A DNA stretch of 64,000 nt from Leisingera daeponensis DSM 23529 (GTDB lineage Bacteria > Pseudomonadota > Alphaproteobacteria > Rhodobacterales > Rhodobacteraceae), in the NCBI RefSeq assembly GCF_000473145.1, contig NZ_KI421500.1, positions 2,505,725-2,569,724 of the forward strand, read 5' to 3'. Each line of letters begins with the position of its first letter. Position 1 is the stretch's first letter. Below the pieces are notes generated by a model. The model did not search any database. It was not told the origin of the DNA and saw nothing but the letters and a program-made list of their open reading frames with translations. Position numbers and translations under genes: made by a program. This document shows, one piece after another, positions 1 to 7,832 of this stretch.

Positions 1-416
1 TTCGGGGTCATCAGGGGCATGTCGCCCATGAAGACGTCCTGTTCCTTGATGTCCTTCACGGACTTGGCGCCGGTGTCCTCGTCGACATCAAAGACGATGA
101 GGCGCAGGGTCACCTTCAGCGGCGCGCTGTAGGTCATGTCGCGCTGCATGCATTCTTCGACGTCGTATTTCGGCTTCTCGAAGGAGTACTTCACGAACTC
201 CAGAACGGAAGTTTCGTTGAAGTCCTTGATCGGGAAGACCGACTGGAACACACCTTTGATGCCTTCGCCGTCAAGCGGCTCTGCTGCATCGCCGGAGCGC
301 AGGAACAGATCGTAGGAAGATTTCTGCACCTCAATGAGGTTCGGCATTTCCAGCACTTCGCGGATTTTGCCGTAGTATTTACGTAGACGTTTCTGGCCAA
401 GGAACGATTGAGCCAT
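1..416 (-). CDS. rpoB: RNA polymerase beta subunit, N-terminal part (partial)
   Basis: First 138 codons of the beta subunit of RNA polymerase; the rest lies beyond the left edge. The start [18 protein letters not shown], followed by the block [12 protein letters not shown] and later [15 protein letters not shown], is the standard alphaproteobacterial RpoB N-terminus. An AGGTGA Shine-Dalgarno lies just upstream of the ATG at 416. It follows rplL on the same strand, the normal rplJL-rpoBC order, with a strong hairpin in the gap that could set the ratio of ribosomal protein to polymerase transcripts. Identity is certain; only the 5' end is visible. Confidence 0.97.
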   Translation of the reverse strand, partial: MAQSFLGQKRLRKYYGKIREVLEMPNLIEVQKSSYDLFLRSGDAAEPLDGEGIKGVFQSVFPIKDFNETSVLEFVKYSFEKPKYDVEECMQRDMTYSAPLKVTLRLIVFDVDEDTGAKSVKDIKEQDVFMGDMPLMTP

Positions 417-597
417 GTCAGATGTCACCTTTCCGAGTTCTCACCGGTCAAGGTTGCCGCCGGGCCCCGGCACCTTGCCCATACGAGACAGCGCGTTCGG
501 ATCAATTCATGGCCACCGTCCCGAAGGCAGCCTCCCGATCCCTTGAACCTCGCCTGAAAAAACGCCCCGGAATTAGGGCCCTTTCTAAGACAGGTTC

Positions 598-627
598 GGC
601 TGGGCCCGGAAAACTCCGGACCCAGCC
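598..627 (-). terminator. rplL-rpoB intergenic hairpin (attenuator candidate)
   Basis: A 12-bp stem (598-609 with 616-627, one G/T mismatch) and a 6-nt loop lie about 40 nt after the rplL stop and 180 nt before rpoB. No U-tract follows on the minus strand, so it may be a partial attenuator or an RNA-processing site rather than a full terminator. E. coli has an attenuator and an RNase III site in the same gap; that this hairpin does the same is inferred from position. Confidence 0.55.
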
Positions 628-665
628 AAATTTCCGATGCATCAGGAATGCACCAGAGGCAGGTC

Positions 666-1040
666 TTAGGCCAGCTCGACTTCGGCGCCAGCTGCTTCCA
701 GCTTGCCTTTGATGTCTTCTGCTTCGTCCTTGGACACGCCTTCTTTGATTTTGCCGCCGGCTTCAACCAGTTCCTTGGCTTCTTTCAGGCCCAGGCCGGT
801 GATGCCGCGGACTTCCTTGATCACGTTGATCTTGGAAGCGCCGGCGTTCTTCAGAACGACGTCAAACTCGGTCTTTTCTTCTTCAGCTGCGCCGCCGGCG
901 TCGCCAGCTGCAGCCATGACAACGGCGCCGCCTGCTGCGGGCTCGATGCCGTATTCGTCTTTCAGGATGGTTTTCAGTTCTTGTGCTTCCAGCAGGGTCA
1001 GACCCACGATGCTTTCTGCGAGTGCTTTCAGATCAGCCAT
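666..1040 (-). CDS. rplL: 50S ribosomal protein L7/L12
   Basis: L7/L12 forms the flexible ribosomal stalk that recruits translation GTPases; dimers dock on L10. The 124-residue protein shows an N-terminal dimerisation region (about 1-33), an Ala/Gly-rich hinge (about 35-52, [13 protein letters not shown]) and the C-terminal factor-binding domain with [21 protein letters not shown] and [10 protein letters not shown]. Length and sequence match the family. It lies 81 bp downstream of rplJ and is surely co-transcribed with it; a hairpin separates it from rpoB. Confidence 0.98.
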   Translation of the reverse strand: MADLKALAESIVGLTLLEAQELKTILKDEYGIEPAAGGAVVMAAAGDAGGAAEEEKTEFDVVLKNAGASKINVIKEVRGITGLGLKEAKELVEAGGKIKEGVSKDEAEDIKGKLEAAGAEVELA

Positions 1041-1121
1041 TGTATCAGCTCTTTCCGTTTACAGTATGTGTGTTCCAACGTGCGGGCTTGTGCCCCACGC
1101 CAGCCATTCAGTGCCAACCGC

Positions 1122-1640
1122 TTACGCAGCTTCCGCCTTCTCTTCGATGGTCGAAAGGATGCTTGCGATGTTGCTTGCAGGTGCGCCAATCGCGCCGGCG
1201 ATGTTGGAAGCAGGTGCGCCAATGCAGCTTGCGATCTGAGCGATGAGCTCGTCGCGGGACGGCATTTTCGACACGGCTTCGACACCGGCACGGTCCAGAG
1301 CGTTCTCACCCATTGCACCGCCGAGGATCTCAAACTTTTTGTTATCCTTGGCGAAATCCTCGGCCACCTTGGCGGCGGACACGGGATCTTCGGAGTAGGT
1401 CAGAACGGTCATCCCTGTCAGCAGGCCGGCCATGTTTTCACACGGCTTACCCTCGAGGGCGATTTTGGCGAGCCTGTTCTTGGCAACACGCACGGAACTG
1501 TTCGCGTCACGGGCACGTGCGCGCAGATCCTGCATCTCAGCAACTGTCAGACCGGCGTAGTGAGCTACCACCACGACGCCAGAGCTTTCGAAGATCTGGC
1601 CGAGTTCCTCGACCACTTTCTCTTTCTGGGCTCTATCCAC
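1122..1640 (-). CDS. rplJ: 50S ribosomal protein L10
   Basis: L10 anchors the L7/L12 stalk to 23S rRNA and represses its own operon. I place the start at GTG 1640 (reading [17 protein letters not shown]), giving 172 aa. An in-frame TTG at 1652 would add four residues, but it coincides with the GGAG Shine-Dalgarno (GGAGAGAACT just before the GTG), so it is unlikely. [12 protein letters not shown] and [10 protein letters not shown] are family motifs. The C-terminal helix contains an almost perfect tandem repeat, [11 protein letters not shown] then [11 protein letters not shown]. This helix binds L7/L12 dimers, and the protein is slightly longer than E. coli L10 (165 aa). Confidence 0.97.
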   Translation of the reverse strand: MDRAQKEKVVEELGQIFESSGVVVVAHYAGLTVAEMQDLRARARDANSSVRVAKNRLAKIALEGKPCENMAGLLTGMTVLTYSEDPVSAAKVAEDFAKDNKKFEILGGAMGENALDRAGVEAVSKMPSRDELIAQIASCIGAPASNIAGAIGAPASNIASILSTIEEKAEAA

Positions 1641-1956
1641 AGTTCTCTCCAAGTTAGGGATGCTTGCGCATCCCGGCTCATATTTGCCGGCCCAGATGAA
1701 CCGGCGTTCAGGTCCGTTTTACGGGATGAGCCAAATCCGCCCGAGGGATTGAAAACCCCCGATCTTCTTGGTCTGTACCCGTCTCAGGAGGGAAATTAAG
1801 GCCCGATCGGAGGCCACCCACCATCTTGGACGAAATGAAATAAAGCGCACGACGAATCGCACGCTTTATCTCAAGGCCGTAGTTAGACCCATTGGCGGGG
1901 ATTTCCAAGAGCGAAATTGGAAAATGCGCCAGCGCGCAGAGGTCCGCCGGAAAAGG
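1641..1956 (-). promoter_or_regulatory. rplJ leader region with hairpin next to the ribosome binding site
   Basis: This long untranslated stretch separates rplA from rplJ. It holds a perfect 7-bp hairpin with a 4-nt loop at 1657-1674, ending about 17 nt before the rplJ GTG and abutting its Shine-Dalgarno. In bacteria the L10-L12 complex binds a structured leader of this mRNA to repress translation; assigning that role here rests on position. The rplJL promoter probably also lies here, but I could not fix its boxes. Confidence 0.45.
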
Positions 1957-1983
1957 AAAAGGGCGACCCTTGCGGGGCCGCCC
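1951..1983 (-). terminator. Intrinsic terminator after rplKA
   Basis: A 9-bp stem (1975-1983 with 1961-1969, one G-U pair), a 5-nt loop (1970-1974) and a U-rich tail (UUUUCCUUUU on the minus transcript, 1951-1960). It begins 25 nt after the rplA stop and should end or attenuate the rplKA transcript before rplJ. Confidence 0.75.
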
Positions 1984-2007
1984 TCCTGACTTCAACTGTG
2001 AGCCCGA

Positions 2008-2706
2008 TTACTCGGTGACAGCGTTGTCCACGTCAACCGTGATGCCCGGACCCATGGTCGAGGACAGGTTGATCTTTTTCATGTAGGCGCCTTTTGCGCC
2101 CGACGGCTTGGCTTTGGCCACGGCCGACACGAAGGCACGGACGTTCTCGACCAGCTTGGCTTCGTCAAAGGACGCTTTGCCGACGCCTGCGTGCACGACG
2201 CCGCCTTTTTCCGCCTTGAACTGGACTTCGCCGCCCTTGGCTGCTTCCACGGCCGCTTTCACGTCCATGGTCACGGTGCCGACCTTCGGGTTCGGCATCA
2301 GGTTGCGCGGGCCCAGGATTTTGCCCAGACGGCCGACGACGGGCATCATGTCCGGGGTTGCGATGCAGCGGTCAAAGTCGATCTTGCCGCCCTGGATCGC
2401 TTCCATCAGGTCTTCTGCGCCAACGATGTCAGCGCCGGCTGCGGTGGCTTCATCTGCCTTGGCGCCGCGGGCGAAGACAGCAACGCGCATGTCTTTGCCG
2501 GTGCCGTTCGGCAGGCCGACCACGCCGCGGACCATCTGGTCTGCGTGGCGGGTGTCAACGCCCAGGTTCATGGCGATCTCGACGGTTTCGTCGAATTTGG
2601 CAGAGGCGTTGGCCTTGATCAGGGCAACGGCTTCCTCGACCGACAGGTTTTCCTTGCCGGCGAAGGCTTCGCGCGCGGCGCGGGTACGTTTACCGAGCTT
2701 TGCCAT
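2008..2706 (-). CDS. rplA: 50S ribosomal protein L1
   Basis: L1 binds 23S rRNA at the E-site stalk and is the translational repressor of the L11 operon. The 232-residue product has the family start [15 protein letters not shown], the conserved [15 protein letters not shown] segment (about 132-146) and the end [11 protein letters not shown]. Length is normal. Its ATG follows the rplK stop by one base, so the two are translationally coupled. An intrinsic terminator follows. Confidence 0.98.
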   Translation of the reverse strand: MAKLGKRTRAAREAFAGKENLSVEEAVALIKANASAKFDETVEIAMNLGVDTRHADQMVRGVVGLPNGTGKDMRVAVFARGAKADEATAAGADIVGAEDLMEAIQGGKIDFDRCIATPDMMPVVGRLGKILGPRNLMPNPKVGTVTMDVKAAVEAAKGGEVQFKAEKGGVVHAGVGKASFDEAKLVENVRAFVSAVAKAKPSGAKGAYMKKINLSSTMGPGITVDVDNAVTE

Positions 2707-2707
2707 C

Positions 2708-3133
2708 TTACTTCACCTCGATGCCCATGGAGCGGGCAGAGCCCAGGATGATCTGCATTGCGCCTTCGATGTCGTTGGCGTTCAGATCTTTCATCTTGGC
2801 TTCGGCGATTTCTTTCACCTGGGCCACGGTCACGGTGCCGACGGTTTCACGCGACGGGTTGTTCGCGCCGGATTTCACCTTGGCCGCCTTCTTCAGGTAG
2901 TAAGACGCGGGCGGCGTCTTGATGTCCATGGTGAAGGACTTGTCCTGATAGTAGGTGATCACGGTCGGGCACGGCGCGCCGGGCTCCATGTCTGCGGTCT
3001 TGGCGTTGAACGCCTTGCAGAATTCCATGATGTTGATGCCGCGCTGACCCAGGGCCGGGCCGACCGGCGGAGAGGGGTTTGCCTGACCTGCAGGAACCTG
3101 CAGCTTCATCGAACCAACAAGCTTCTTAGCCAT
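2708..3133 (-). CDS. rplK: 50S ribosomal protein L11
   Basis: L11 binds the GTPase-associated region of 23S rRNA and is needed for the stringent response via Rel proteins. 141 aa with the family motifs [20 protein letters not shown] (17-ish domain NTD), [15 protein letters not shown] and, near the C-terminus, [10 protein letters not shown]-like [11 protein letters not shown]. The Shine-Dalgarno AAAGGA precedes the ATG. It is the first gene of the rplKA pair. It is not directly behind nusG as in most bacteria: about 1.1 kb with an AT-rich gene intervenes, so it probably has its own promoter. Confidence 0.98.
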   Translation of the reverse strand: MAKKLVGSMKLQVPAGQANPSPPVGPALGQRGINIMEFCKAFNAKTADMEPGAPCPTVITYYQDKSFTMDIKTPPASYYLKKAAKVKSGANNPSRETVGTVTVAQVKEIAEAKMKDLNANDIEGAMQIILGSARSMGIEVK

Positions 3134-3152
3134 TTGGTTTTCCTTTCAACGA

Positions 3153-3172
3153 GGGCGGGACGCGTCCTGCCC
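3153..3172 (-). promoter_or_regulatory. Near-palindrome in the rplK leader
   Basis: A 20-bp imperfect palindrome centred on GGACGCGTCC sits about 20 nt before the rplK start, immediately before its Shine-Dalgarno. L1 represses this operon by binding a structure in the rplK leader, so this is a candidate site. I cannot match a specific L1-binding consensus, and it could equally be a DNA operator. Confidence 0.3.
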
Positions 3173-3300
3173 GGAGAATGTTGCGTGGTCGGATGTCAGG
3201 ATCGCGATCCCTTGATCTCCCACGAGAGAATCTCGCCCGAAGACGATTGGGTGGCGTGTACGCCGGTTTAAAAAAAATGGCAATAGGTGCGGTGTTCGAT

Positions 3301-3903
3301 CTACTCACACCTCTGGCTGGGTCTGATCGGGAGCAAATACTTGTTGCTTGCATAATATGCCCAGGGCCCACCAGCCGTGGAAACAACCACTTTCGACCAG
3401 GAGCCTCGTGTCTGAAGGACCCTTATGCAAGAGCCGGCATTTCTTCCTCCTACAATTTTATAGTCTGTTCCGGGCCCATTCCGAATGTTCAATCGATTAA
3501 TATCTTTAGAAATATAGTGGGTATTAGGAAACTCAGACGCAACTGCGCCGTAGTTTTCCCACCGCGCCTCGGCCGTGCCATTCGGCTGCAACTGGCTCCC
3601 ACTTGGTTCCAAGGGGATCGCTGAACGTTGCAACCGGTTCAGATCATCGGATCGAGCGCGCGCGCTTGGGCTAAGGCCAAATGCGCTTACGATCGGATCG
3701 CCAATGTACCTTCTTGTGAGATCATCAAGGGTGACCCCTGTCATCGAGGTGAATACTGGAACAGATACAAAAAGAAGACAGGATACAATGAAGGGAAGCA
3801 GAAATCCCTTTTCGCCGCGACGTCCCCAGGCTTGTATCCCGAGAAAGCCACCCACACCCAAAAGTGCTGCGGCGATCCAATGAACCAAAAATGTATCCAG
3901 CAA
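3301..3903 (-). CDS. Membrane-anchored SH3-domain protein of unknown function
   Basis: 200 aa. Two hydrophobic segments near the N-terminus (about 7-24 and 34-52) suggest membrane anchoring. The C-terminal part (about 133-195) is a bacterial SH3-type domain: LNIRNGPGTDYKIVG, then RVLQTRGSWSKVVV and WAYYASNKYLLP. Such domains usually bind peptidoglycan or peptides in the periplasm. The farthest start is TTG at 3903 with no good Shine-Dalgarno, so the N-terminus is uncertain. The gene and its flanks are clearly AT-richer than the neighbouring ribosomal genes, suggesting acquisition. It lies between rplK and nusG, normally adjacent, on the same strand. Confidence 0.6.
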   Translation of the reverse strand: MLDTFLVHWIAAALLGVGGFLGIQAWGRRGEKGFLLPFIVSCLLFVSVPVFTSMTGVTLDDLTRRYIGDPIVSAFGLSPSARARSDDLNRLQRSAIPLEPSGSQLQPNGTAEARWENYGAVASEFPNTHYISKDINRLNIRNGPGTDYKIVGGRNAGSCIRVLQTRGSWSKVVVSTAGGPWAYYASNKYLLPIRPSQRCE

Positions 3904-4171
3904 ATCTTATGCCCAATGATATTAGTGCAAATTGCGGGCAGGCTACGCGAGCATCTCTAGACACTTCAACAGCAAAGTCTTTTTCCCCTGGCCTTCCTGG
4001 AACAAAGCCTCTGCAACAGCAGTTTGACCACAGCATCAACGCGCAGTCACCCAACGCCAAAACGTCAACATACTACAACGGTGCGACCCTAGATCACCAG
4101 GCAAAGCCTCCAACGGATGCATCGGTCTAATTGGCATACCTTTTACGGAAGCAATCCTCAGCATCTAAAAC
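3904..4171. other. AT-rich gene-free stretch upstream of the SH3 gene
   Basis: About 270 bp of low-GC DNA between the nusG terminator and the SH3-domain gene. Short open frames on both strands lack ribosome binding sites and recognisable protein sequence. It probably carries the promoter of the SH3 gene, but no convincing -35/-10 pair was found. Confidence 0.4.
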
Positions 4172-4201
4172 AAAAAACGCCGCGTTGAACCCAACGCGGC
4201 G
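4172..4201 (-). terminator. Intrinsic terminator of nusG
   Basis: A perfect 10-bp stem (4192-4201 with 4178-4187), a 4-nt loop and a run of six U (4172-4177) on the minus transcript, starting about 25 nt after the nusG stop. This should end the secE-nusG transcript and separate it from the SH3 gene and rplKA. Confidence 0.92.
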
Positions 4202-4225
4202 CCTCAAATTCCACTGAGGAATCTA

Positions 4226-4759
4226 TCACCCCTGCTTGGTCACCTGGGCAAAATCCAGCTCGACCGGGGTTTCACGGCCGAAGATGGACACGGTGACCTT
4301 GAGCTTCTGGTTGTCCTCGTCGACCTCTTCGACCATGCCGTCGAAATCCTCGAACGGGCCGTCGTTGACCTTGACCTTCTCGCCGATCTCGAAGTGGATC
4401 AGGGTGCGCGGCGTCTCGACGCCTTCCTCGACGCGGCCCAGGATGCCCTGCACCTCTGCGTCGCGCATCGGCATCGGGCGGCCCTGCGGGCCGAGGAAGC
4501 CGGTGACGCGGTTGATCGAGGAAATCAGGTGATAGCCGCGGTCGGACATTTCCATGTGCACCAGCACGTAGCCGGGCATGAAGCGGCGCTCGGTCGAGAC
4601 CTTCTTGCCGCGGCGGATCTCGATCACCTCCTCGGTCGGGACCAGCACCTCGTCAATCTCGTCCTCGAGCCCCTGCTCGGCGACCGCGGTGCGGATCTGC
4701 TCTGCGATTTTCTTTTCGAAGTTCGAAAGAACGCTGACCGAGTACCACCGTTTCGCCAT
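4226..4759 (-). CDS. nusG: Transcription termination/antitermination factor NusG
   Basis: NusG binds the RNA polymerase clamp, promotes processive elongation and links to Rho and the ribosome. 177 aa. NGN domain (about 3-120) with [18 protein letters not shown], the conserved [12 protein letters not shown] and GFLG; KOW domain (about 125-177) with [21 protein letters not shown]. Length is normal. secE lies 216 bp upstream, a longer gap than usual with a terminator-like hairpin inside it. Confidence 0.97.
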   Translation of the reverse strand: MAKRWYSVSVLSNFEKKIAEQIRTAVAEQGLEDEIDEVLVPTEEVIEIRRGKKVSTERRFMPGYVLVHMEMSDRGYHLISSINRVTGFLGPQGRPMPMRDAEVQGILGRVEEGVETPRTLIHFEIGEKVKVNDGPFEDFDGMVEEVDEDNQKLKVTVSIFGRETPVELDFAQVTKQG

Positions 4760-4846
4760 GAACCGTTGTCCTTGTTCTGCAGGGCGGGCCGGTGCCGCGC
4801 CGTTGCGTAATCATTCCGTTGCAGCCCTGAAGCTGCGCTCTCCAAC

Positions 4847-4883
4847 AAAAAGCGGCGTGCAAACCGAATCGCTGCACGCCCGC
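4847..4883 (-). terminator. Terminator-like hairpin between secE and nusG
   Basis: An 8-bp stem (4873-4880 with 4854-4861), extended by two pairs past a one-base bulge, with an 11-nt loop and five U on the minus transcript (4847-4851). It could attenuate read-through from secE into nusG. The large loop and short U-run make it weaker than the nusG terminator. Confidence 0.5.
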
Positions 4884-4975
4884 CTCAATAGTTCCTGCTC
4901 AGGTACCGCCCATTGCCGCCAAGATCAAGTGCAGCGCAGCAGCCGCGGCCCCGGAGCCGTCATACCGCTGCAGGC

Positions 4976-5173
4976 TTAGCCGAACATCCCCAGAAGGCCC
5001 TGCAGGCCATAGCGGATCAGCAGGTCGACCAGCGCGAAAAACAGCGCTGTCAGGGCCGCCATGATAAACACCATGACTGTGGTCAGCAGCACCTCGCGCC
5101 GGGTCGGCCAAACGACCTTGGACACTTCGGCACGCACCTGCTGGATGAACTGAACTGGGTTGATAGTCGCCAT
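4976..5173 (-). CDS. secE: Preprotein translocase subunit SecE
   Basis: SecE clamps the SecY channel in the inner membrane. The 65-residue form has one transmembrane helix (about 30-52), preceded by the conserved amphipathic segment FIQQVRAEVSKVVWPTRREVL. The short single-span form is normal outside the gammaproteobacteria. It lies upstream of nusG. tRNA-Trp, usually directly upstream of secE, is here 2.4 kb away on the same strand beyond an opposing TPR gene. Confidence 0.96.
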   Translation of the reverse strand: MATINPVQFIQQVRAEVSKVVWPTRREVLLTTVMVFIMAALTALFFALVDLLIRYGLQGLLGMFG

Positions 5174-5378
5174 GCTGGGGGAGTCTCTCTGCTAGCAGTG
5201 CAGGCGATTTAACCGGTGCAGCCGCTGAATTCAAGCCCTGTGCCCGGCACCGCTGCGGCGGACCGGCCGCGGTCAATCCATTTTTAATCCACTTCGCGCA
5301 AAACTGTCCTCAGAAGCCCCGGTGCGTGACGCGTGCCGCGCAGGCGCCCTCCCGTGTGTTTCAGTGAGACAGGATGCC

Positions 5379-7523
5379 ATGACACCCGCACATACCCTTT
5401 CCCAGGCTGAGCAGCTTGAACGTGATGCCAGGTTCGAAGATGCCGTGCTCGCCTACGCAGGAATTCTTGCCCGCAACCCGAAGAACGCCCGCGCGCTGCA
5501 GGCGCTGGATTCGCTGCGCGGCCGCCTGCGGGAGCAGCGCGAGCCATCCGCGGACACCAAGGCGGAGCTGGAGGCGGCGCTGGCGGCCGGGCGGCCGTTT
5601 GAGGCTGCCGACAGCTGCGGCGCCTTGCTCAAGACCTTCCGGGAGTCGCATTTCCTGTGGGACTTCCTGGGCCGCTGCCACCTGGCGGCCGGCCATCTGG
5701 ACAATGCGGCGACCTGCCTGAACAAGGCCTGCGGCATCGACGCCAAGGAAGCGGGGACCTATGCCGCGATGGGCCAGGTTCACATGGCGCGCGGGCAGCT
5801 GGAAAACGCCGTGGCGCTTTACCGCAAGGCGCTGGCACTGGAGGCCGATTGCCTGCTGGCGCTGCGCAGCCTGGCCGAGGCGCTGCCGCTTCAGGGGCGC
5901 AGCGCAGAGGCTGCCGCGGTCCTGCGCCGGGCGGTTGCGCTGGCCCCGGACGATGCCGCGCTGCACCTCGCCCTGGCCGGACTGCTGCAGAAGCTCGGCG
6001 CCGTGGAAGAGGCGAAGGACCACTACACCCGCGCTGCGGGCCTGCAGCCGGACCTGGCCGAAGCGCAGTTCCAGCTGGGGCTTCTGCTGAAGGCCGAGGG
6101 CCGTCCTGCGGAGGCGCTGCCGTGCTTTGACAAGATCCTGCGGGCCTCCCCGTCCGACGACCGCGCCCGCACCGAGCGGCTGCATGTTCTGGCAGAGCTT
6201 TGCGACTGGCGCTGGGTGCAGGAGTACGAGGAATACCGCCGCCTTCTGGGGCTGCGCAGCAGCGGCTGTGATCCCAGCGCGCTGATGGTGATGGAGGACA
6301 ACCCGGACCTGCTGCGGGTGCGGGCGCAGGCCTATGCCAGCGAGGTGTTCCCCGAGGTGGAGCCGCAAACCGCCCCGCCTGCGCCGCAGCGGCCGGAGCG
6401 CCTGAAGGCCGGGTATGTCTTCTCTGCCCGCGACGCCGAAGACGTGCTGAGCCATCATGCAGCCATTTTCGCCGCCCACGACCGCGGCCGGTTCGACGTT
6501 TTTGCCTATGCCACCGGTCCGGGGCTTGCGGAGGAGACCGCCGCAGCGCTCCGAACCGCTGTCTCCTGCTTGCGGATACTGGACGGAACCTCCGGCGCCG
6601 CCGCCGCGGTCAAGGCCGACGGGCTGGACATCGCCGTGGATCTCTCGGGCTATTGCCGCGGCAACCGGAGCGGCTTGTTCAGCGCGCGGCTGGCGCCGCT
6701 GCATATTTCCTGGCCCGGTTTCCCCGGCACCATGGGAACCGCGGCCTTTGACTATCTGATCAGCGACAGCACCGCCTGCCCGCCCGGCAGCGAGAGGTAT
6801 CACAACGAGCATCTGCTGCGCCTGCCGGAGAGCTGCCTGGCGGTATCCCCGGCGGAGGCGGCCAGCGGCCCGGACCGGGCGGATTGCGGTTTGCCGGACG
6901 CGGGCTTTGTCTTCTGCAGCTTTGCTGCGGCCAGCCAGATCACCCCGCGGGAATTCGATATCTGGATGCGCCTGCTCAGCAGCACCCCGGACAGCGTGCT
7001 GTGGCTGCTGGACCACGGCGCGCACGCCGTCTCGAACCTGCGCCGCGCCGCGGCTGCCCGCGGCGTCGACCCCGACCGGCTGATCTTTGCCCTGCCCGCG
7101 GAGCGCAAGGCGCACCTTGCCCGGCTGACGCTGGCCGGCCTATGCCTCGACACCTTCACCGTCAATGCCAGCGCTGCCGCCCGCGATGCGCTGGCCGCCG
7201 GTGTGCCGGTGCTCACCCTGCCCGGCCGGCAGTTTGCCGCCCGCACCGGGGCAAGCCTGCTGCAAGCCGCCGGACTGCCGGAACTGATCGCGGACAGCGC
7301 GGAAGACTATGAGGAAAAAGCTGCGGGACTGGCCGCGGATCCGGAGGCCCGTGCCGCCTTGAAGCGCAAGCTGCGCGCACAGCAGCAGGACGCCCCCCTG
7401 TTCTCCGCCGCGCGGTTCGCCCGGCAGATTGAGAGCGCTTATGACGCGGCTTACAGCCAGTATCTGCGAGGTGTTGCCCCCGGCCACCTGACACTCTCCG
7501 GCACGGAGACGCCTCAGGGCTAA
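5379..7523 (+). CDS. TPR protein with O-GlcNAc transferase-like (GT41) C-terminal domain
   Basis: 714 aa from the ATG at 5379 (ACAGGA upstream); an in-frame start at 5322 is possible but lacks a ribosome binding site. Residues about 1-270 form TPR repeats (PKNARALQALD, AGTYAAMGQVHMARGQLENA). Residues about 345-700 resemble the SPINDLY/OGT glycosyltransferase fold: LKAGYVFSARDA, ISWPGFPGTMGTAAFDYLISD, PDSVLWLLDHG, LDTFTVNASAAARDALAAG. Family enzymes transfer sugar from UDP-GlcNAc-type donors to proteins. Two donor-contact motifs look changed: the Lys before I-x-P is Gln520, and the usual HTT triad after the Asn is Ser598-Ala599-Ala600. Donor, acceptor and even activity are therefore uncertain. 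Confidence 0.75.
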   Translation: MTPAHTLSQAEQLERDARFEDAVLAYAGILARNPKNARALQALDSLRGRLREQREPSADTKAELEAALAAGRPFEAADSCGALLKTFRESHFLWDFLGRCHLAAGHLDNAATCLNKACGIDAKEAGTYAAMGQVHMARGQLENAVALYRKALALEADCLLALRSLAEALPLQGRSAEAAAVLRRAVALAPDDAALHLALAGLLQKLGAVEEAKDHYTRAAGLQPDLAEAQFQLGLLLKAEGRPAEALPCFDKILRASPSDDRARTERLHVLAELCDWRWVQEYEEYRRLLGLRSSGCDPSALMVMEDNPDLLRVRAQAYASEVFPEVEPQTAPPAPQRPERLKAGYVFSARDAEDVLSHHAAIFAAHDRGRFDVFAYATGPGLAEETAAALRTAVSCLRILDGTSGAAAAVKADGLDIAVDLSGYCRGNRSGLFSARLAPLHISWPGFPGTMGTAAFDYLISDSTACPPGSERYHNEHLLRLPESCLAVSPAEAASGPDRADCGLPDAGFVFCSFAAASQITPREFDIWMRLLSSTPDSVLWLLDHGAHAVSNLRRAAAARGVDPDRLIFALPAERKAHLARLTLAGLCLDTFTVNASAAARDALAAGVPVLTLPGRQFAARTGASLLQAAGLPELIADSAEDYEEKAAGLAADPEARAALKRKLRAQQQDAPLFSAARFARQIESAYDAAYSQYLRGVAPGHLTLSGTETPQG

Positions 7524-7580
7524 CGCACAAGCGCCGTCCACCCGCCGCGGGCGGCCTTAGCTATCTGGCTTTCGGGAGAC

Positions 7581-7656
7581 TGGCAGGGGCAGCAGGGTTC
7601 GAACCCGCGACCTACGGTTTTGGAGACCGTCGCTCTACCAACTGAGCTATACCCCT
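7581..7656 (-). tRNA. tRNA-Trp (CCA anticodon)
   Basis: 76 nt forming a full cloverleaf on the minus strand: acceptor AGGGGTA pairs with TGCCCCT, D arm AGCTCAGTTGGTAGAGC, anticodon stem ACGGT/ACCGT with loop CTCCAAA (anticodon CCA), T arm with GGTTCGAACC, discriminator G and an encoded CCA tail. tRNA-Trp next to tuf, secE and nusG is a conserved bacterial arrangement. Confidence 0.97.
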
Positions 7657-7832
7657 GTGGTGCGGCATGTCCTAAGGCAGCCGCGCCGCGGAGGCAAGAG
7701 GGAAATCCGATTTTCTGCGTGCCGCGCGGCGGTTTGCGGGCCGCGGGCTTTGCCCGGACCCGCCCATGCGCTAAGACGGGCCGGAATACGGGCAGCCTGG
7801 CCCGCCAATCCCTTGGAAACGAGCCTGAAACC

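Noticed and set aside
2108-3271. 387-codon plus-strand open frame across rplA and rplK
   Set aside because: Shadow of two certain ribosomal protein genes.
3178-3624. 148-codon plus-strand frame in the AT-rich islet
   Set aside because: No domain or ribosome binding site; opposite to the SH3 gene, which has a clear domain.
7581-7656. Integration site of a mobile island at tRNA-Trp
   Set aside because: No integrase and no repeated tRNA 3' end was found nearby.
7620-7832. Upstream extension of the DUF374 acyltransferase
   Set aside because: Would start inside tRNA-Trp and adds non-conserved Arg/Pro/Ala-rich sequence; GTG 7833 gives the normal family start.
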